Shown in pieces: positions 61,205 through 64,000 of a stretch of 64,000 nucleotides of DNA (the stretch's first letter is position 1; the number at the start of each line of letters is the position of its first letter). Origin of the DNA: Maylandia zebra (Eukaryota > Chordata > Actinopteri > Cichliformes > Cichlidae). The notes beneath the pieces are model-generated. The model saw only the letters and a list, made by a program, of their open reading frames with translations. It had not been told where the DNA came from and ran no database searches. Location: positions 7,379,878 to 7,443,877 of the forward strand of contig NC_135174.1 of NCBI RefSeq assembly GCF_041146795.1. Reading direction: 5' to 3'. A program made the translations under genes and the position numbers.

Positions 61205-61848
61205 TTAAGTGCCAAAATTTGGGAAATAGCTAGTGTAGCCAAAGGCAAATAGCCTAGCAGCTAGCAATCTATTTGCAGCCAAGTGACAACAGTGTATTAT
61301 AATGCGAGGAGAAACAGCAGGTCTACGTTGTAATTTTAGTTTGTTTGAACAGATAAATATTTAAAATCAAGTCAATGTGAAAATGTTGAAAATTCAGGGT
61401 ACTGTAAACGGTGTAGGTGTCGGGGATACTACAGAAATGTCTTAAAAATCCTGAAATGAATGTTCTGCCCACAACCACCACAAAAGCCAGGCTAGCATAG
61501 CAATTGCTCATAACAGGACCTCCTAAAGTTGTGTGTAGCTGTGTAGCATATTGGGTTTTTTGAGGGTTTTTTTGTGTGGTATTGTGACATTCCTAAATAA
61601 TATATTTATAAATAAAATATCATAACACAGATGTGGTGAGCTAGAGTTTATCATGATCCATAGAATGGAGATTCTTAGACCTATGTTTACTAGATTTTTC
61701 CTTTATACAAGCACTACTGAGATTTTACATTGAATATTAATAAAGAGGGAGGCTTACACAAAGCATGATAACAATGAGAAAGGCTACATTTCCTCATAAT
61801 GTTAATTAATAACACCTTTATTAAAGTTTTCAATATCTGGCAAATAAT

Positions 61849-61955
61849 ATTTTGACAGCTTTAACACCAAGTTTACACTTGGTGTTAAAGTCTTTATTAA
61901 ATCTTTATCAAATATAAATATTTAAATATTTAATAAAGATTTTCTGTCAAAAATT
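61849..61955. repeat. compound inverted repeats
   Basis: A central 14-bp perfect hairpin (61859-61872 with 61877-61890, CTTTAACACCAAGT) is followed by a 12-bp pair (61891-61902 with 61928-61939). TTTTGACAG/CTGTCAAAA arms enclose both. No target duplication was identified. Confidence 0.85.
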
Positions 61956-63207
61956 GTAGGTTTAAATCAGGACTGGGACTATTTTGCAGTGCCAGAGAGG
62001 AAACTTTATAGCTGCTTTCACACTTTCAGTAGTGCTCTCCTTGACGATTGAACCGGCCTTCATGTGCAAAATCAGTACCTCTTAAATTCTTCGCTTGGGA
62101 AGTGCACTGATTTTCAAGGACAGCAGCAGCAAGCGGGAGAGATTGAGAGCATATTATTGTCTGACTGCGAGTGAGTAGCAGCCGCTAGAAAAAAGGGTTC
62201 AGCTATAATGACTCGCCTTTAAAAGTTTAAACCCTCTCTGTCCCCTAGGCGACACAATCCATTTAAACTGAATGGAACAAGATGAAAAAGTTTTAGTTAA
62301 ACTAAGTTAATTTATTGATGGGTTATTTGCCCAATTTTTGCCCGTCGTGCCCTGGGGGAAATTACATAGGAGGCTTACATATAAAAAAGGAAAGAAAGAA
62401 AAAAATGGTCACACTTGAAGTGCCACAACTTGGGACTAGAAACAGTTATAGTAGAGGGTGTTTAATGGTAGAAAGTAGGAAAGCAGTGTTAATGCAGCAT
62501 ACCAGGGCATCTTTTGTTGTATATTCTTGGATACCACACAGGGGAAGCATTCTGTGTTGTCATTTTAGAGAACCATGCTGCTTATTGAGCATTCAACATA
62601 TCAGTTGCTGTTTTACCAGGGCAGCCAGGGTCTCATGATACATATAAAAGAAGTAAAGGTATGATGTCGCAAGCAAAGGCTGCAAACTGTGAATTGGAAC
62701 TGTGCTGAACACAACATTAGAGAGCACAACGCTGTTTCAGACTCAAGAAAAACAGAACAGCAAAAGAGGTAAAAATAGATAAAAGTGCTTTGTCTCCAGT
62801 CATTGGCCACAAAGACTGTGTAACAGAAAAAAGTGGTCATTATTACTTTGCAAGCAGACTATAGAGCTAAAAAAAACCCTAAACTTTTACAGATTCTGGA
62901 TCAAAAAACTCCTGTTATCCCAACCGAGCTTTGGCTGTTAGCGTGCTCTGTGTGTTTGTCCCCTCATTATCACTTCTATGACACGAAACCATCTTTCCTG
63001 GCAATTACAGTACAGGGGACAGTGTGAGCTGATTATTATGAAAAATACTATTTGTTATTTCAAAGATACATATTTAAGAGTTTATATATATACTTTACCT
63101 AAGTATTTTTAGCATTTATAGAGATCCAGATGGATCTCATTAGCATTTATTTACTCATATACTGTAGGCAAAACAAGAACCATGAACCTGGAACATAGAC
63201 AACATAA

Positions 63208-63270
63208 CAGTAGCCATTGTGATGTCACTTGTTTTGGACTATATTTTGAAGCTTCAACATTTTTCTTGGG
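63208..63270. repeat. dispersed repeat (AGTAGCCA...TGATGTCA family), second copy
   Basis: ACAGTAGCCATTGTGATGTC, TTGTTTTGGA and GAAGCTTCAA match 33905-34020. Confidence 0.5.
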
Positions 63271-63819
63271 CTTTTTTGCAGCCAGAAGTGAAAACATTTA
63301 TGCTAAGTTGACGTGTTAAGGGATCAGTTAATGCTAACTAGCTTGGCTAGCAAGCTAATAAAACACTAGTATCTCGTTCATAAACCAAACATTTTGTGCG
63401 GTCTGTACCATGTAGCAAGCTTTAGCATCAGTCAGATTATCAATCTAAATGGTTTTAGAGCAGGTAAAAGGCGCACGCATACAGAATAGGTCCAATTTAA
63501 TGAGTCCAGTTAGCAGAGGTGAGGCATAGCAGGCCTAGCCTCCACTGTCTGTATCGTAAATCTGTTAATCAAAGTGAAGTCCAGTATCCAGGTGGATGAG
63601 TTCACCCAACTCAGAGTTGTTCTGAAGGGGGAAGTATCCTGTGAAGCTAAATGCAATTCATACCATGGGCTTTGAAAGTCTACGGGTATTTAATCACTTT
63701 TAGAGCCAGCTTCAAGTGGTACTTAGACGTGATGTAGTTTTTGGTACTTGTGCTTAAGACCTTTACACACTGAGCGTGATTCTGATGCAGATGCAGTTTT
63801 GTCAGGTAACATAGATGGC

Positions 63820-63925
63820 CTGTATTTGTATAGCGCTTTACTAGTCCCTAAGGACCCCAAAGCGCTTTACACAACCAGTCATCCACCCGTTCACACATAC
63901 ATTCACACACTATAGACACACCAAT
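63820..63925. repeat. dispersed fish repeat (GTATAGCGCTTTACTAGTCC family)
   Basis: CTGTATTTGTATAGCGCTTT followed by CCCTAAGGACCCCAAAGCGC and ATTCACACAC is a repeat I recognise from cichlid and other fish genomes. GTCC is followed by GGACCCC and the AAAGCGCTTTAC motif recurs, giving a foldable core. Confidence 0.6.
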
Positions 63926-64000
63926 AACATTGAAAAATTCATCCTAAAAAACACATGGAAAAGTCAACTTCAAGCAAAGACTAGCTGGACCTGATGAAAG

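Larger units (their letters stand above)
60777..64000. other. rab26 intron 2 (to window end)
   Basis: No third rab26 exon was recognised. It contains two strong hairpins (61169-61204 and 61859-61890), a dispersed repeat at 63208-63260 and a repeat end at 63820-63925. Confidence 0.6.

Overview
The window reads as teleost fish nuclear DNA. It has vertebrate genes split by GT-AG introns, long dinucleotide microsatellites, and many decayed Tc1/mariner-like, hAT-like and L2-like copies. Several dispersed repeats resemble families I associate with cichlids, but the species cannot be fixed from this sequence alone.

Four protein-coding genes are supported exon by exon. (1) adap1 (+, 3767-11103) is the 3' part of a dual-PH ArfGAP; its ArfGAP exons lie before the window. 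(2) sox8 (-, 15112-17402) is a complete three-exon SoxE transcription factor. (3) lmf1 (+, 19681-39728) is a complete eleven-exon lipase maturation factor 1 of 577 residues, including an 11-nt microexon. (4) rab26 (+, from 57112) has its first two exons here and runs off the right edge. The genes do not form an operon or one pathway: they cover phosphoinositide/Arf signalling, neural-crest and gonad transcription control, lipase folding in the ER, and vesicle/granule traffic. Their order looks like retained ancient linkage (SOX8-LMF1-RAB26 on human 16p13.3, ADAP1 on human 7p22).

Layout: 1-3766 is sequence upstream of the first adap1 exon here, holding two long CA/TG arrays and a dead Tc1-like transposase. 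3767-11103 is adap1, whose large intron contains a nested set of transposons. 11104-15111 is the adap1 3'UTR and the convergent gap to sox8. 17403-19680 is the divergent sox8/lmf1 gap, ending in a compact lmf1 promoter with a palindromic CACGTG element and a YY1-like site over the start codon. 19681-39728 is lmf1 with repeat-filled introns. 39729-57111 is a 17-kb transposon-rich gap with an L2-like LINE tail, a 2.4-kb GC-rich retroposon with a 13-bp target duplication, a 3.1-kb inverted-repeat element carrying pieces of a zinc-finger gene, several MITEs, and a hAT element nested inside another inverted-repeat element. 57112-64000 is the 5' part of rab26, with hairpin-rich intronic DNA.

The most unusual items are the GC-rich ORF-less retroposon, the gene-carrying inverted-repeat element, the 11-nt lmf1 microexon and the lmf1 start-site promoter motifs. 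No rRNA, tRNA, CRISPR or prokaryotic features were seen.
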